Source: Physcia stellaris (lineage: Eukaryota > Ascomycota > Lecanoromycetes > Caliciales > Physciaceae). From it: DNA of 64,000 nucleotides. The position numbers and the translations under genes were made by a program. Each line of letters starts with the position of its first letter. The first letter of the stretch is position 1. Below, one piece after another: positions 1-12,391 of the stretch. The notes under the pieces are model-generated. The model was not told where the DNA came from. It ran no database searches and worked only from the letters and a program-made list of their open reading frames with translations. Location: contig JABSSW010000071.1 of the NCBI GenBank assembly GCA_018902385.1, positions 1-64,000 on the forward strand. Direction: 5' to 3'.

Positions 1-992
1 GCGATCGAAATGAAAAGACGAAATTTGAACTATTTTTTCTGTCAAATTGTGTTTTCTGATTTTCATTCTATTTATTTATCTGTGCAATATTGACGAAAAT
101 TGCTGTTTCATTGTGATTCATTGACCAATTAGATACATCTCATAGTTTAGACAGAAATACAATTTACAGATGATTCAGAGTTTCGCTTGACTAAACATCG
201 TGATGCATGAAAAGAAAAAAAAGAAAAAAAGCAAAATTGCAATCAAATGTGATCGTGAAAACACGTTAATGAATCATTGATCGAATGAATACGAACAACA
301 CAAACAATCGAAAATTTATTTTCACATACAATACGATGAGAAAAAATCGTTTGTCGAGAACTCGATGAAATGAATTTTACATACGTTAAATTTACGATTC
401 GTTTTGATAATTTATTGCAATCGTACAAATTCGATTTCAAAAAAAATAATGATAGTATTGAGATTTAGAATAATCACAATGAGATTTAAACATTTTACAG
501 TGCAGAGTTTCAGAACGTGACTATCGCGTAAAAATAAAGAAAAAGTATGCTTTGTTTCAAAACATATTCATCTCAATTCACAGCAATTTGAGCGAAATAT
601 TTAGCATTCTGTATTTGATTCAAAATTGAAATGGACACACTTGTCATAACTTTTTCGTATAAGTTCATGGAAATCGAAATATGTTCGCTGAAAATATTTG
701 TAAATGATAAAGAGTAAAACAATCACGATTTGAATAAATTTCATTAATACACATATTTTAAAGAAAATTGAAATATTCACTGAATTGTTTTTACGACGAA
801 TTTGTTTGATCACATTCAATTCTCGATCACGATCATAGATTTAATTTTGAAAAATTCGCACAATTTAGATACTTTTCGTACTAATGACATGATCAAATTC
901 TGAAAACAAAGTCAAGAAATGAACAGACACGACGTGCGACAAGAAAATCATAACGATTCGTGTCTGAAAAAAACGAAAAAAATTCGAGATTG
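1..992. other. AT-rich left edge, no gene recognised
   Basis: Very AT-rich sequence with the same composition as the rest of the left block: GG and CC almost absent, CG, CA and TG common. The short reading frames are low-complexity and match nothing I recognise. It would include the 3' end of the Helitron, but I could not find the expected terminal hairpin and CTRR end by eye, which mutation may have erased. Confidence 0.6.
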
Positions 993-2408
993 TCAATCGA
1001 ACACGTTAATTTCAATTTTATACATTTTATTGACAATACTTTTTAAACGTTCATATTCGATTATCGTTTGTTGATTCATTCGAAAAGTTTCTTTCAGACA
1101 AAGCAGAAATGAAAATTTGATTTCATCGTTGCGTTCTTTAAATGCGATGTATGCATGTTTTGAAACGAACATACTATTATCAAGATTTATCGATATGTCG
1201 ATCATTGTTAATGATGAATTTTTTTATAAACGATCAAAGCGAAAGCGTTCAAAATTGAAAATTGAATTCGAATGTAAAACACATCATACAACGTCTTGTA
1301 ATCGATGTAAAAAATCACATAAAATTTCTAGAGAATTGATATCAGTCACGTTGTAACGAATATGAGAAAATTTAATTTTTATACGTTCGATCATTGAAAA
1401 GATCACGATAAAATAATCTCTGTCATTTATTTTGATGATTGTCAATTGTTGATTATGTCTCGAGTTATGCAATTATTTTTCAAAAACATCATTCGAATTT
1501 CAGAAACGATCATCATTTCATTGAAAGCAAATTGCTTTTTGACAAAATATTTGTGAATCGATTCGAGCAACTTTCTGTCGCGTTTTTATTTTGAAACTTT
1601 GTGAACGATAACAGATAATTGCAAAAACTCGTTTCAGCAATAGCGCGTTTGAATCGTAACATTTCATTTTTTCGAAAATGAAACGAAATACATTTATGAA
1701 TAAAATCATCGATTCGAAATTTCTGTTCTCGTTGATGAAAAATATTCATGATTTTATCAACGATTTTTTCAAAACGAACAATTTCAAGAAATCGTTCGAA
1801 TTTTGAATCGCTATCGTGTCTTTTTGAAACGTCTCAAAATAACGAGACGAAAATTTTCAAACAAAAAATGAAAACTTTGACGATCGTTAATTGAAATAGT
1901 TGCAATAAATCGTCAAACACAATAACATGAAAATTTTCAAAAAAACGCATTTTTGTATTTTGACAAACAATTTCGAAACAAAAGTTGAAGCATTTCATTG
2001 TTGATCATGAAGATTTCATCAATAATAAAAATTTTGATTTTTTTGAAATCGTCTATTGAGTTTTCGATGCGAAATATATTGAATTGCAATGATTCATGAT
2101 TTGAATTTTTTTGAATATGATGGCAAATTGCTGTGAATGATTTTTTTTTTTCACGTTTTTGCAGCAATTTCGATAAAAATCATTTTCAAAATCAATAATT
2201 TACGATCATTGCATCACGTCACGAACGTGTGCAATAAAAAGAATTTTTTTGTTTCTTTTGAATTTGTGACGAAAAAATTTGTTTCTCGTGATTTTCGAAC
2301 TGTGACAAAAAAAAAATTGTTTATGATGCGTTGATACGTCACATATTGATTTTTTTCGAAATTTAAATTGTCGTCGAGCATCGAAATCGATCGAATTTTG
2401 ATTTGCAT
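993..2408 (-). pseudogene. PIF1-like helicase domain of the Helitron (pseudogene)
   Basis: Superfamily 1 DNA helicase region that would unwind the donor strand during rolling-circle transposition. The Walker A loop reads FFVTNSKETKKFFLL where the family has G-G-T-G-K-S; both glycines and the lysine context fit G-to-A change at GpG. Walker B reads IIDEIFMI (family IIDEISM). Motif III reads VIVFDDLLQL (family FGDxxQLPP). The C-terminal block has LDNSMFVSKHAYIAF, then EYERLKSIV, matching the PIF1 motif VI segment (AYVAxSR, then EYxRL). The four pieces are collinear over about 1.4 kb, with stops between them. Confidence 0.8.
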
Positions 2409-2986
2409 TTCAAGAAATTTTTGTCGTATGCATTCATTTTCGATTTCGATATTTCAAAAAACAAACGATGAATTGTTTTCAAATAAAGAATGTTGATTTT
2501 TACGTCACGTTTGACGATTTGAAATGTTGTTCAGAAATTCAAATCTCGATATTCGTTTGAATACAACATCATGAAATGATTTCGATAGCAGATGATCGTG
2601 AAATTTGATATAAATTTTCGAATTTTTTTCAGTTCGTCACGATTCAATCATGAGAAATTTTTCGTAAAAGAACGTTTTTCGTCGATCAAACGTCGTTCGA
2701 TGTTTCGAATCAAAATGTTTTGAATACGTTAATCGATGTAAAAGACGATTTTCAAATGAGAATATCATATTTTTTTTTTTGACAACGTTTTTCACATCAT
2801 TCATCGTTTCACGTTCAAGATTAACGATTGATTTAGTCAGATCAGATTGCGCGTGATAGTCGAAATACGTCAATTGATCGAAAAACGAATTTGAAAACGA
2901 ACAAAATATTTTTCGATTTGATTCTTGTAAAAAAATCAGATTTTTCGTTTTTTTATTTTTGCTCGAAGTAAATCTCGCTTTAACTG

Positions 2987-3523
2987 TCAGAAAAATTTGA
3001 CGAAAATCGATCGTTTTTCAGACAACGTGATATCGATATACATTACAGTTTTGTTGTATCGAAACATGTCGTAACTCAACATCAACATCATCATTTTCAT
3101 TGATTTCATTTTACGAGTCATTAGATGATCTTTGACGACGTTACGAGTGAACAAATTGTACATTTCGTTTGATTTCGCTTTGATAACGTATTTGCTGACA
3201 TAAACGACAAGATAAATTTCGATGATGTATTGAATATTCATATGTGCGTTTCAAATCAAAAGCATTTGAGCGTTATATGAAAACATTCAACGATTTTTCT
3301 CTTTCAATCGTTTGTAAATGTAACGATTGTCGTCGTTCACGATTTCAATCACGAGCGACAATGATTGAAAAAAATCATTTTTACATCGTGATTCGATGAT
3401 TAGATTTTTGCGACACATATTTGAACGACATGTGTGAATTTGATGTTTCGTGATTAAAGCGTGTAATTCGGACTTTTTTTTTTTATCGAGAACATTTGCT
3501 CGTATGAAGTTTTCGACGATCAT
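2987..3523 (-). pseudogene. Helitron Rep C-terminal region (pseudogene)
   Basis: Two adjoining open pieces. The upstream one (3287-3523) has a Cys/His cluster (HQIHTCRSNMC), then a Cys-Lys-containing segment and YIYKR, as in the Helitron block that precedes the 'VPYNP' motif. The downstream one (2987-3241) begins NIQYIIEIY and carries YVSKYVIKAK at about 3176-3205, which fits Rep motif 3, where the catalytic tyrosines sit. It ends with a stretch resembling the conserved region before the helicase. Assignment rests on motif order and position directly upstream of the PIF1-like domain. Confidence 0.7.
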
Positions 3524-5114
3524 TTCGAATATGAATTTTTGAATTCAAAGCAGAACATGAGTGTGAATGATTTTTCTTAATTGAAATTTCATTCGTTTCA
3601 TCATTTTTTTCAGTTTTTCGAAATCGAATATTTTCGAATTTCGCAAAAGATGAATTTTAAATGTTTTTCATCGAAAATGATAATATATTACAGTTTTTCA
3701 AAATCGATTATTCGAAATGATGTCGCGATTGTTTGTGTTTGCAAAAATTTCGACGTATTCAAGTCATTTTTCGGAAAATGTCGTCGTGAAAAACAAATGA
3801 AATCGACATGTTGCTTTCATGATGATGTTGATTTTCTGTTCAATTTGTATTCAATAAATAAAATCGATTCGCAATTGAGTTGAAACGATGATCGTTAAAT
3901 TTTCGTTGATAATCGTGTGAAACTCATAAACGTTTTGTTTGATCAATTTCGCTGTCGCAAAACGTTCGATCATTTGACGTTTTTTTCGTTCGATCATCAA
4001 TCTATTTGTGTTTTGAAAGATGCGAAATGATTCGATTTTCATGTACATTCATGTTGTTCAATAATGATCGTCACGAAAATGCGAAACGTTTCAATTCAGT
4101 TTGTATTGTGCGTTTTTGAAAAAAGTTTTGAAATAAAAATTCTTTTTTTACGAAAATGTTCGATTTCATAGAGATATAGTCAAGAGAATATTCTAATTTT
4201 CAAATTTTTATCATTTTTGAAATATCAACGATTCTCGTTGATCATGTTTTGTTTTTCAAAAAATCGATTGAAACGAAAATTTTCGTCGTGTGTTTTCGAA
4301 TCATATTGATCGACAATCACGATAAAATCGAATTTGTGATATGATTTTTTTTCATTTGAATCGAAAATTTCGAAAATCGAAAATTTCACAATGAAAATGT
4401 CGATGACGAAAACGATATAATTTTTCAAAAATCGATTGTGAATTTTCAATCAATTTGTTGCAGTCGTTAGATTTTTTGCATCTTGTTTTCTATCGAAAAT
4501 TTGAAAAAACGATTGAAAAAAATTTTCGATAGTATTCGAATAAAAAGTCAACGTTCGCGAATTTTTGAAAACGTACATGAAATTTTGATGTAAACGTGAA
4601 CAAACATTTTCAAATGAAATTACGATGATTTATTTGAAACGATTTTGTAAATTGTTCAATTGTTTCGAACATCGTCAACGTTTTGAGTTTTATTCAAATT
4701 CGTCATCAATTTCAAAAAAAACAGAAAAGTTCTGAATCGATGAAAAAAAAACATTATCTCGTCAAATCAAAATTTTATTTGAAACATTGATCGTGAATGT
4801 TTTTGACACGTATCGCACACGATTACGAGACGTTTTTCGTGTTCATCGAATTTGAAATGCAAAAATTGTCGAAAAATTAAAAAAAAATCGTATTTCACAT
4901 CGTTGTCGAAAACAAATCATTTCGTCTCGTCAAAAAACATGAGAATGTCGCAAAATGAACATGATGTTTTGAAAAAACGACGATTGTAATTTGTTCGAAA
5001 ATCATGCAACAATTTTTGAAAAACGATATGTTTCAAATATAACTGTGACGTCGAAACGTTAACATTCGAAATATACGTCGTTCTATTCGTTATTATAATT
5101 TCCGACTGCATGTT

Positions 5115-5290
5115 TGTCTTTCGATGAATTGATAAATGTCGATTTAAATGATTTTGACGTCGAAAAAAACGATTGCAATGTTCGCATCTTCAAACTTGAT
5201 TGCTGATATGAAATAAAAAATGTTTTGTTTTGATATTTTTTTTATTGAAAATTCTTTCACATGTATTGCAAACGTAGCGATTTTCTCGTT
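5115..5290 (-). pseudogene. Two tandem C2H2 zinc fingers, N-terminal part of the Helitron protein (pseudogene)
   Basis: The first finger reads YVCNTCERIFNKKNIKTKHF (then LFH) and the second CEHCNRFFRRQNHLNRHLSI (then H). Both are exact C-x2-C-x12-H-x3-H, joined by the classic seven-residue linker length, with one in-frame stop in the linker. They lie on the same strand and upstream of the Rep block at a distance (about 1.6 kb) that suits an N-terminal position in the same protein. N-terminal zinc-finger-like motifs are known in Helitron proteins. Alternatively they belong to an unrelated decayed C2H2 gene. Confidence 0.65.
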
Positions 5291-8220
5291 GAATTCGAAT
5301 TACGTTTTGAATGTTGAAATTTTTGATCGCAATTCGAATATCATATGTCGTTGTGATGCAATTCGATTTTTCAACAATCGTCATCATAGTTTCATTGAAT
5401 AAAATGTTAGAAAACGTAATTTGTCGAAACAATGAATTGCGAATAGAAAAACATTTTATCAAAATCGAAAACAAAAAAAAATTAAATTTCAAAATATCAG
5501 AATTGATTTATTTCAACTGCGAAACTGTATTGTTTTGATTGTACGAAAATGTAATATTGTATATAAGTTTATTGAGCACAAAAACACAACGATGACTGAA
5601 AGACGAAAAAACTCAAACAGTTTGAAAAATGAATATCGACTCAAACGAATCAAACAAATCGAAAAGACGAAAAAAGTGAATTTCAATTTCAAAATCGAAA
5701 ATTTCAATTTTTCATCAAAATTTGACGTATTTATCAGACTTGCGACGTGTGAATGCAAAAGTAATAATACGAATTAAAAAATGTTTCAAAAGCAAAATTC
5801 AATTTTATCTTGATGTGATCGTGATGAAACTTGAAAAATAAAACAAAATCGTCTGAAAAAAAATAAAATGAAAATTTTCATTTAGTTCGAAACGTCACGT
5901 GATCAGAACTTGATATAATCGATCGCTATGATGAACATAATGAATACGAAAATTATTTTTGAATCGAGACGCTTTATACGAACATCAATAAACTAAAACT
6001 AAAATGTCGACAATTCAAAGAAAAATCGAACGCGAATCATTGATGACAAAAACGATTTCTTTTTCAATTCAAAAAAATGTCGTTTTCAACGTCATATAAA
6101 ATTTCATTACGTTTGATTCTGAAAATCAATTGAAACGAAACAACAAAAATCGATACAAAAAAATCATTTAATTTGCTCATTATCAAATGTTTAAACGTAA
6201 AATCAAATCGTCATCGTTTGTTTTCATTTGATTTTTACATTTCAAAAATCATCAACTGTAATTTGATGTTGACGTTTTCGACAACATTTTTCGTGTTTCA
6301 TGTCATTTAAATGATTTTTTCTTTTCACGTTTGATTTTTTTTGTTGAAAAAATTTCGTTCGTCATTTCATCGACAGTCGTTTTTGCAATCGCGTCATCGA
6401 GATTCAATTTCACGAAAATCGAATGATCAACGTTTGAAATTATTGTGTTCGAATTGTCGTCATTTTCGATTTGAATTCGATTCACATGAAAAATGAACGA
6501 GAATTGTTGAGTTCGAATCGCGACAAATTCGATAAAAAAAATTGTAAATTTGAAAGAAATGTTAAAAGAAATTGTGAAAAAAAAGATTTGCGTTGTCGAG
6601 AAATTCGAAAAAACAAAACGTTCGAACGTGAATATTGTCGTTTTCAAACGTTTTTTTGAAATCGACGTCGAAAAACGCGTTTGCAAATCGATAAAATTGA
6701 AATTCGTTATTTCATCGAAAGCTAAATAACGAAACAATTGATTAAAATTCATACGAAAAAACGAAAAAAGAAATGAAAAAGATGAGTATCAATCATTTTC
6801 ATCGAGTTGAACAATATAAGTGACAATAATGTCGAGAATTTTTTCAATAGAAAAATTTCTGTTGTCGTTCAAATATTGATTTTTGTTTACATATTTTTTG
6901 AATTTGTAATAATACATAAACGAAAAAATTTGCTGAACAATCGATTAGCGAAACTTTTATGAACTTTGAGCATAAAAAACGTATTTGCGTGATTTTTTTA
7001 TTTTTTTGATCGTCACGATCGAGATCGTAAATTTTCATTGATTTGTAAAAATCGTTTTTGTATCATTTACAGATGCGACGACGCACATCATTCGCACACA
7101 ATCGATAATTTGAAAATCAATTTGAACAGCGATTGACAAATCGTCAATCAAAATCGTCGAATGTGAAAAAAGTTGAAAAGATTAGCAGAAATCACGACGA
7201 AATCGCAAAATCGAAATCAAATCTGATATGAAAAATTAGTTTTGAGCAGAATTTCGTCGCTCAGCAAATACGTGTTTTCGACTCAATGATGAGTTCGCTA
7301 GTTTGAAAATTGAATCAATGAAAGAAATTTACAATTTTTTGTTTTTTTCATTTCTGAATGTAAATGATTTCGAATTTGCGAAATTTGTTATTCGTTTGAA
7401 TTTGATCGTCAATTTCATCGACGATGACGAAATGCATGTTGTCGAATCGAAAAAAACTAAAATCATCAAAAAAGAAATCTATGAAAAGAAAAAAAAAAAA
7501 AAAAAAATGAATTTTGAGAAATGAATTGTGAACGATAATTAAAAACTTTGTCTGAATGATACGAAATGAGAAATGAAAAAAGAAAATTTATATATTCGAG
7601 ATTGACAATTGCATTTCTGATTCGAATTTGAAATATTCGTTTTGAATTTTTCAATTTTGAAATTCTGAATAATACGAATATCATTTTCGTCATAGCGATT
7701 TAGAAATTGAATTTTCAATGATTCGATCATTCGAACTTTGAATATCAATTGATTTTTGAATATTCATGATATGACAATCGATTTGTTGAGACGCTGACAT
7801 GATATTCATGTAATTTTCATTTTCTTTGCGTTTTGTCGATCAGTCGCATACGAGTAAATCGTATATGTGATACGAGTTCGAGCATTTTCGAATCGATTAA
7901 TAATTGAAATTTGAAATGATTCAATCATTCGAATTGAAAACATCAAATCATGATCGAATTCATGAACTTTAACGAATTGAAAATACGAATCTGAACGAGA
8001 TTATTTCATGCTGAAGAATTTCGAAACAATGATTGAAAAAAATATACGTGATTCGCGATATGCGACGACGATTTCGAAAATTCGAACGATTGAATCATTT
8101 TGTCTATGACGATCACGAAACAAAAGTTTGAAAATTGCTAAACGACAAAAACTTTTAAAAAAGACGCTAAAATGAAATGCACTAAAAAGAATTATTGTAA
8201 AAAATGTATATAGTATATGC

Positions 8221-8300
8221 ATATGATAAAAATATGATAAAAATATGATAAAAATATGAGTTTCATATGATAAAATAAAATAAAATAAGATAAAAAAAAT
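8221..8300. repeat. Short tandem repeat (ATGATAAAAAT)n and (AAAAT)n
   Basis: Three successive copies of an 11-bp unit (atgataaaaat) followed by an AAAAT-type microsatellite (aaaataaaataaaataagat). Simple repeat inside the AT-rich block. Confidence 0.85.
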
Positions 8301-10137
8301 GTTGAATTTTTCAAAAGTCAATTGAGATTTGTTTGAACAAAACGATCGATATTTGCGATTTCAACGTGATTTTGAAAAGTTTAAAACGCAAAATCATCAA
8401 CGTTTCATCGTATAATCGAAGAATGAATGTCGTCGAAAATCATGCTTTTTACGAAAAACGATGTTGTTGCTGTCATAATGAAAACAGAAATTGTTAATCA
8501 CAATTTTAACATTTCACGATGAAATCGATGCATCGTTACGAAAAGAATAATTTCAACATAATGCAAACAAACTTTGCACATCGAAATTAAATTAAACATT
8601 TATATAAATTTGTTGTTGATTTCGTACAATATTCTTTGTTGTCAAAGTAAAAAATAAACAGTTTTGCAAAATAGTCGTTTCTATCATCACAAATGCAAAA
8701 ATCAATATGTTTCAACTTGAAATTTTTTTTTTGTTTTTTTGCTTTTCTGCTTTCAGTTCGAAAGCATCATGAAAGAAACAGTTTTTGAACGTTGATAGCA
8801 AACTTTTCATCTTGAAATTAATTTCGATGTTTTAACGTATGTAATTTTGATTGCGTACAGTGTTTTATGCAAAAAAAATATGAAATTCAAAGATTTGAAA
8901 GAGCGAGATGTGAAATGAATAATGTTGAAATTATTTCATTTTCGTTGTCAATCATCGTTGTTTCTAATTCGAATCATTTTGTTTTTTTTTTGAAAACGTT
9001 TGTTCAAATTTCATTTGATTTTTTTTTTTTTTTTTGTCATAAAACTCGTCGATTTTTTTTTGTAACAATGTCGTTATCATTCGTTTGTACATTTTGTTTT
9101 TTTTGTTGTTGATCACATACATCGCGATTTTTTTTCAATTCATTTGTTCGAGTATGTTTTCGACGACACGTTTGAATTCAAATGCAAAAAACGAAAGCAA
9201 TGATTTGAATTTTGAAGAATAAAATCTATAGCGACGAAAAAAAAATTTACGATTATTTTTTCAGAATGAAAAGCGAAATTTTTTAAATGAAATGAGTGAA
9301 ATTGACGATGTTGCTAAAACGTTAAACAATGACATTATAATTTCAAGAAAAAATTATTTGCGAGACACATTATTCAAAAAAATTCGATCGAGTGAACATG
9401 ATTGAAACGAATTTGAATTTGAAAAACAAATATTTGAATATTTTTGACGCAAAATGAGTGAAAAGAAACGAGCAAATGTTTGAATGAAATAAAAAATCAT
9501 TACGACGATTGCATTTCGATAGATTTTTGCGATGATAATTCGAGAATTAAAAATGATACGATGAAAACGTTTTGTTTTTGCGCGAAAGAAAACGTTTCAA
9601 CAGTGACAATTGCACGACTCACACAGTTGCGTCAATTGTCAAAAATAATCGTTTCAAATAAAACGTCATAATGCATGTATTCGTAAAATCACATTTTTTT
9701 TTTCGCATCGATACAGCGTCAATTGTGAATGAAAAAAAAAAAAATTCAAAAAATCAATTTGAAAACAAACATTTCATTTCAATTGTTGTTTCATGATCGT
9801 CATGTCGTGAATTGATGTTTCGAAATCGAAAGAATTTTTTTCGCACGTTCGTTTAATTCAAGAATCGTCGTTTTCGCAATTTTTTTTTCATTTATTTCAA
9901 TTTCTGTTTTTCATTCAGCACAGTACAAAATCGTTCATTTTTCACATTTTGACGATGAGCTGTAATACGAAACTCTGAGTTTGAAAAACGTATTTTTGAC
10001 ACGATTTAACGCGTTTTTGAATTTTTATCACGTCGTAAATTTCACACACGTTTAATTGTGATCGTGCGATCGTGTTTTCGATAACGACGAAATGAATGAT
10101 TTTCGACATCAATACATGAAATTAATTTTTTTAATCA

Positions 10138-10345
10138 ATAGCAATTTTACGATTTGTTGCGTTTCTTTTTTTTTTTCATTTCAAATCAAGAAGTTTGTCG
10201 AAACATCTGTTGAAATCGTTTTTTTTCGATTTTTTTCAATTTTTCTTTTCTAATCATTAGCAATTTTACGATTTGTTGCGTTTTTTTTTTTTTTACAATT
10301 CAAATCAAGAAATCTGTCGAAACATTTGTTCGATTCGTTTCTTTT
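10138..10345. repeat. Two-copy tandem duplication, period about 119 bp
   Basis: The segment containing gcaattttacgatttgttgc, a poly-T run, then tcaaatcaagaa and tgtcgaaacat occurs at about 10141 and again at about 10260. The copies differ at few positions and in poly-T length. Followed by further T-rich, pyrimidine-skewed sequence to about 10560. Confidence 0.85.
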
Positions 10346-10744
10346 TCGTCTTTTTCATTTTTTTTTTTTTCGTTTCGCTTTTTATCATTCGTTTCGTCAA
10401 TATCATTACATCGTTTTTATTTTTTCGATCGACGTTTTCAACATTTTTTTTTTTTCGACTCGTACATCATTTCGTCACGATTTTGTTTTGACATTTTTTT
10501 GTGCAATCGTCGTTGTTTCGTCAACGTTTCAATCATTTTTTTCTTTGTTTTGCGTTCAGCATCAGTTTTCAACGTTGTCACAACAACAAAAAAGTAATGT
10601 TTATTGTCTGTTATATCTCACATGTTAGCAATGATTTCAAATTATCAATTCGATTATTTTGAGAATTTTCACTCGCGTCAGAATTTGCGTTTTGAATTTA
10701 TAATCATGAAATAATTCATTCGATTGTTCAACATTTTGTTCATC

Positions 10745-10826
10745 ATACGACTCGAACTCGCGATTTTCTGAATGAAAAGTGCTTATTTACAGTTTTAATC
10801 GCTAGATCATTCAGTCAGATTCGCTT
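10745..10826 (-). pseudogene. tRNA-like relic (mutated tRNA or tRNA-derived SINE)
   Basis: On the minus strand there is an A-box-like TGATCTAGCGATTAAAAC (10792-10809) and, about 30 nt further, a B-box-like GCGAGTTCGAGTCG (10748-10761). This is the spacing of internal RNA polymerase III promoters in tRNA genes. Stems are only partly complementary, as expected if G and C were lost at GpG/CpC. I cannot assign an anticodon. It may be a tRNA pseudogene or the head of a SINE. Confidence 0.4.
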
Positions 10827-11096
10827 CATTAGAATATTGATTTTTTATTTGCATATATATACACTATGCGACATTCAAACATATTTACATCTTTTCAATC
10901 AAGATCGCATTTTCGTCAATTTTTCATTTTTTCATTTTAACAATTTGCAATTCAGACATTTTCTACATTCGTGAATCTGTTTTTCGTAATTATTTTGTAT
11001 TCGTTCATTTGAATTATCAATCATTTGCTCGAAAACATCGTGACTATTTTCATTTTCGTTGAATTCATCATGGTCACTCAACTATCGATAATGCTG

Positions 11097-11109
11097 TAAC
11101 CCTAACCCT
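11097..11109. repeat. Interstitial telomere-type repeat, two units
   Basis: TAACCCTAACCCT, i.e. two full units of the fungal/vertebrate telomere repeat (TTAGGG on the other strand). It sits exactly where the AT-rich block stops and normal-composition DNA begins. Two units can arise by chance, but the position is notable. Confidence 0.6.
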
Positions 11110-12391
11110 CGAGCGCCAAGCTCTGCACCTCACGCTAAGGAAGAATTCTTGTACTGGGTTAAACTAGAGCTGGAGCCGCCGGAAGGATTTTGTAACGGGC
11201 TATGAGTGGAGCGCGAAGCGCATCCATCTCAGCCAAGTGCACCGCCCGCAGGACATTTAGGCGGTAGCGAAGACTGCGATTAGATGACGATGTTCATGGT
11301 GGTCATAACAATGCTCAGCCTCATTTACTATCGTAGAGTGATTGGAAGGTGAATCGATGATATATTCATGGCCGATATTACGGGGCTCGATTTGTGGTGA
11401 ATGGACAGGGGATGGTGACTAAATCCCAAGGCGTTTGGTGCCTATTAGCCGCCATTGGGTCGCTTGCCTTAGGCCAAAGCCGCTAGGTGTAATCCTTGAA
11501 ATAGCCAAGATACTACATGTATCTAGCTGATCGTATGGAAGTCCCCGAAAACCTCATGAAGCGAAGTAGATCCACGCTCATCTTATGGCAACAAGCCACT
11601 CGGACATCCGAGACAAAACTTAAATCTCCTGTCTTTGAATGCGCTACGCCGAACGCGAATCGATGAAGCTGTTTGAGGTTATTCACCATCTCCATCAATC
11701 TCCCCTCAATTGCTGTGCGCTACGTGACGTGGCTCAGAATGTCACACTCCCAGAGCCCATTTCACTTGCCATATTCATCGATGGGCCTCTTATCATAGGT
11801 GACTGCGACGTTTGCTCGGATTCTGTAAGAGATCTGGTGATATGGTGGTTCAATGCCGAATTTTGCAGACATACAATATTCTAAGAAGATAGTATCGGTT
11901 TTGCTATCGGCCTTGTGGATGCTCCGACAGGAACCCAAGTATCGAGGGGTCCAACCTGGATGGCTATGCAGTGGATTTCGAGGTAGGTAACTGCGGGGCA
12001 TGTATAATATTCGTGAACGAGTGCAGGTTTCGCGCTTCACATCCCCGTCAACTGACCATTACGCGATCAGTGAAGTCCAGTTCAACGTTGGTGATCGAGG
12101 GAGCAGTCCCTGTAAGTACTTATGTGACCATCGTAGAACGGTGCCACAACCAAAAATCCCCATCCATTACAATTGCACAATACAGTCGATTGATTCCGAA
12201 CTTGCGTGGATTAATTCCTATACCAGAGGGTCCATTACTACTTTCGCCTTTCCTGCCTCTTGACCAGGCTCTCGGTCTTCGGAGTGTACTTTTTCTTGGC
12301 ATCTTGCTCGGCTTGATATATCTTATCAATCTTCAGAGCTGGTCAGCAACCCATCATTGATCGCGGTCTACTGCCACACAACAGGTCAGGG
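11110..12391. other. Intergenic, left margin of the gene island
   Basis: Normal base composition. Only short overlapping frames on both strands (for example 11971-12360 plus, 129 codons), with no recognisable domain or coherent splice structure. Probably upstream region of the three-module cysteine protein gene; an unrecognised 5' exon cannot be excluded. Confidence 0.5.

Larger units (their letters stand above)
993..5495 (-). mobile_element. Decayed Helitron (rolling-circle DNA transposon), Rep-helicase gene
   Basis: A broken Helitron RepHel gene read on the minus strand. In order from its N-terminus: two tandem C2H2 fingers (about 5115-5290), a Cys/His-rich Rep block with the YVSKY tyrosine motif (about 2987-3523), a PIF1-like helicase with Walker A (2241-2264), Walker B (2003-2026) and motif III (1891-1926), and a helicase C-terminal block with motif VI (993-1205). 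A span near 4.4 kb fits the usual 1400-1600 residue RepHel protein. Many in-frame stops and frame changes show it is dead. Gly and Pro codons are the ones lost, as expected from C-to-T change at CpC/CpT. The HUH metal motif should lie near 3650-3720, but I could not read it with confidence. Ends are unresolved. Confidence 0.8.
5500..11090. other. AT-rich, heavily mutated block without a recognisable gene
   Basis: 5.6 kb of strongly AT-biased DNA. The longest open frames (such as 6303-6752 minus, 150 codons) are low-complexity, rich in Phe, Ile, Lys and Asn, and match no family I know. Because TAG and CTA are depleted along with other ApG/CpT words, stop codons are thinned out and chance open frames of 60-150 codons are expected here. 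Probably decayed transposon DNA. Confidence 0.6.

Noticed and set aside
1117-1356. Cysteine-containing frame with CNRCKKS resembling a Zn2Cys6 start
   Set aside because: Antisense to the Helitron helicase C-terminal region and lacking the remaining cysteines.
6303-6752. 150-codon open frame on the minus strand
   Set aside because: Low-complexity protein in mutated DNA where stop-containing words such as TAG and CTA are depleted; no domain seen.
1-11090. Simple AT-rich DNA from another organism or a mitochondrial insertion
   Set aside because: CpG and TpG/CpA are abundant and transposon motifs are recognisable, so mutation of nuclear repeats explains the composition better.
11097-11109. True chromosome end
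   Set aside because: Only two telomere units, with long sequence on both sides.
11971-12360. 129-codon open frame on the plus strand
   Set aside because: No domain, no splice partner, composition of a chance frame.
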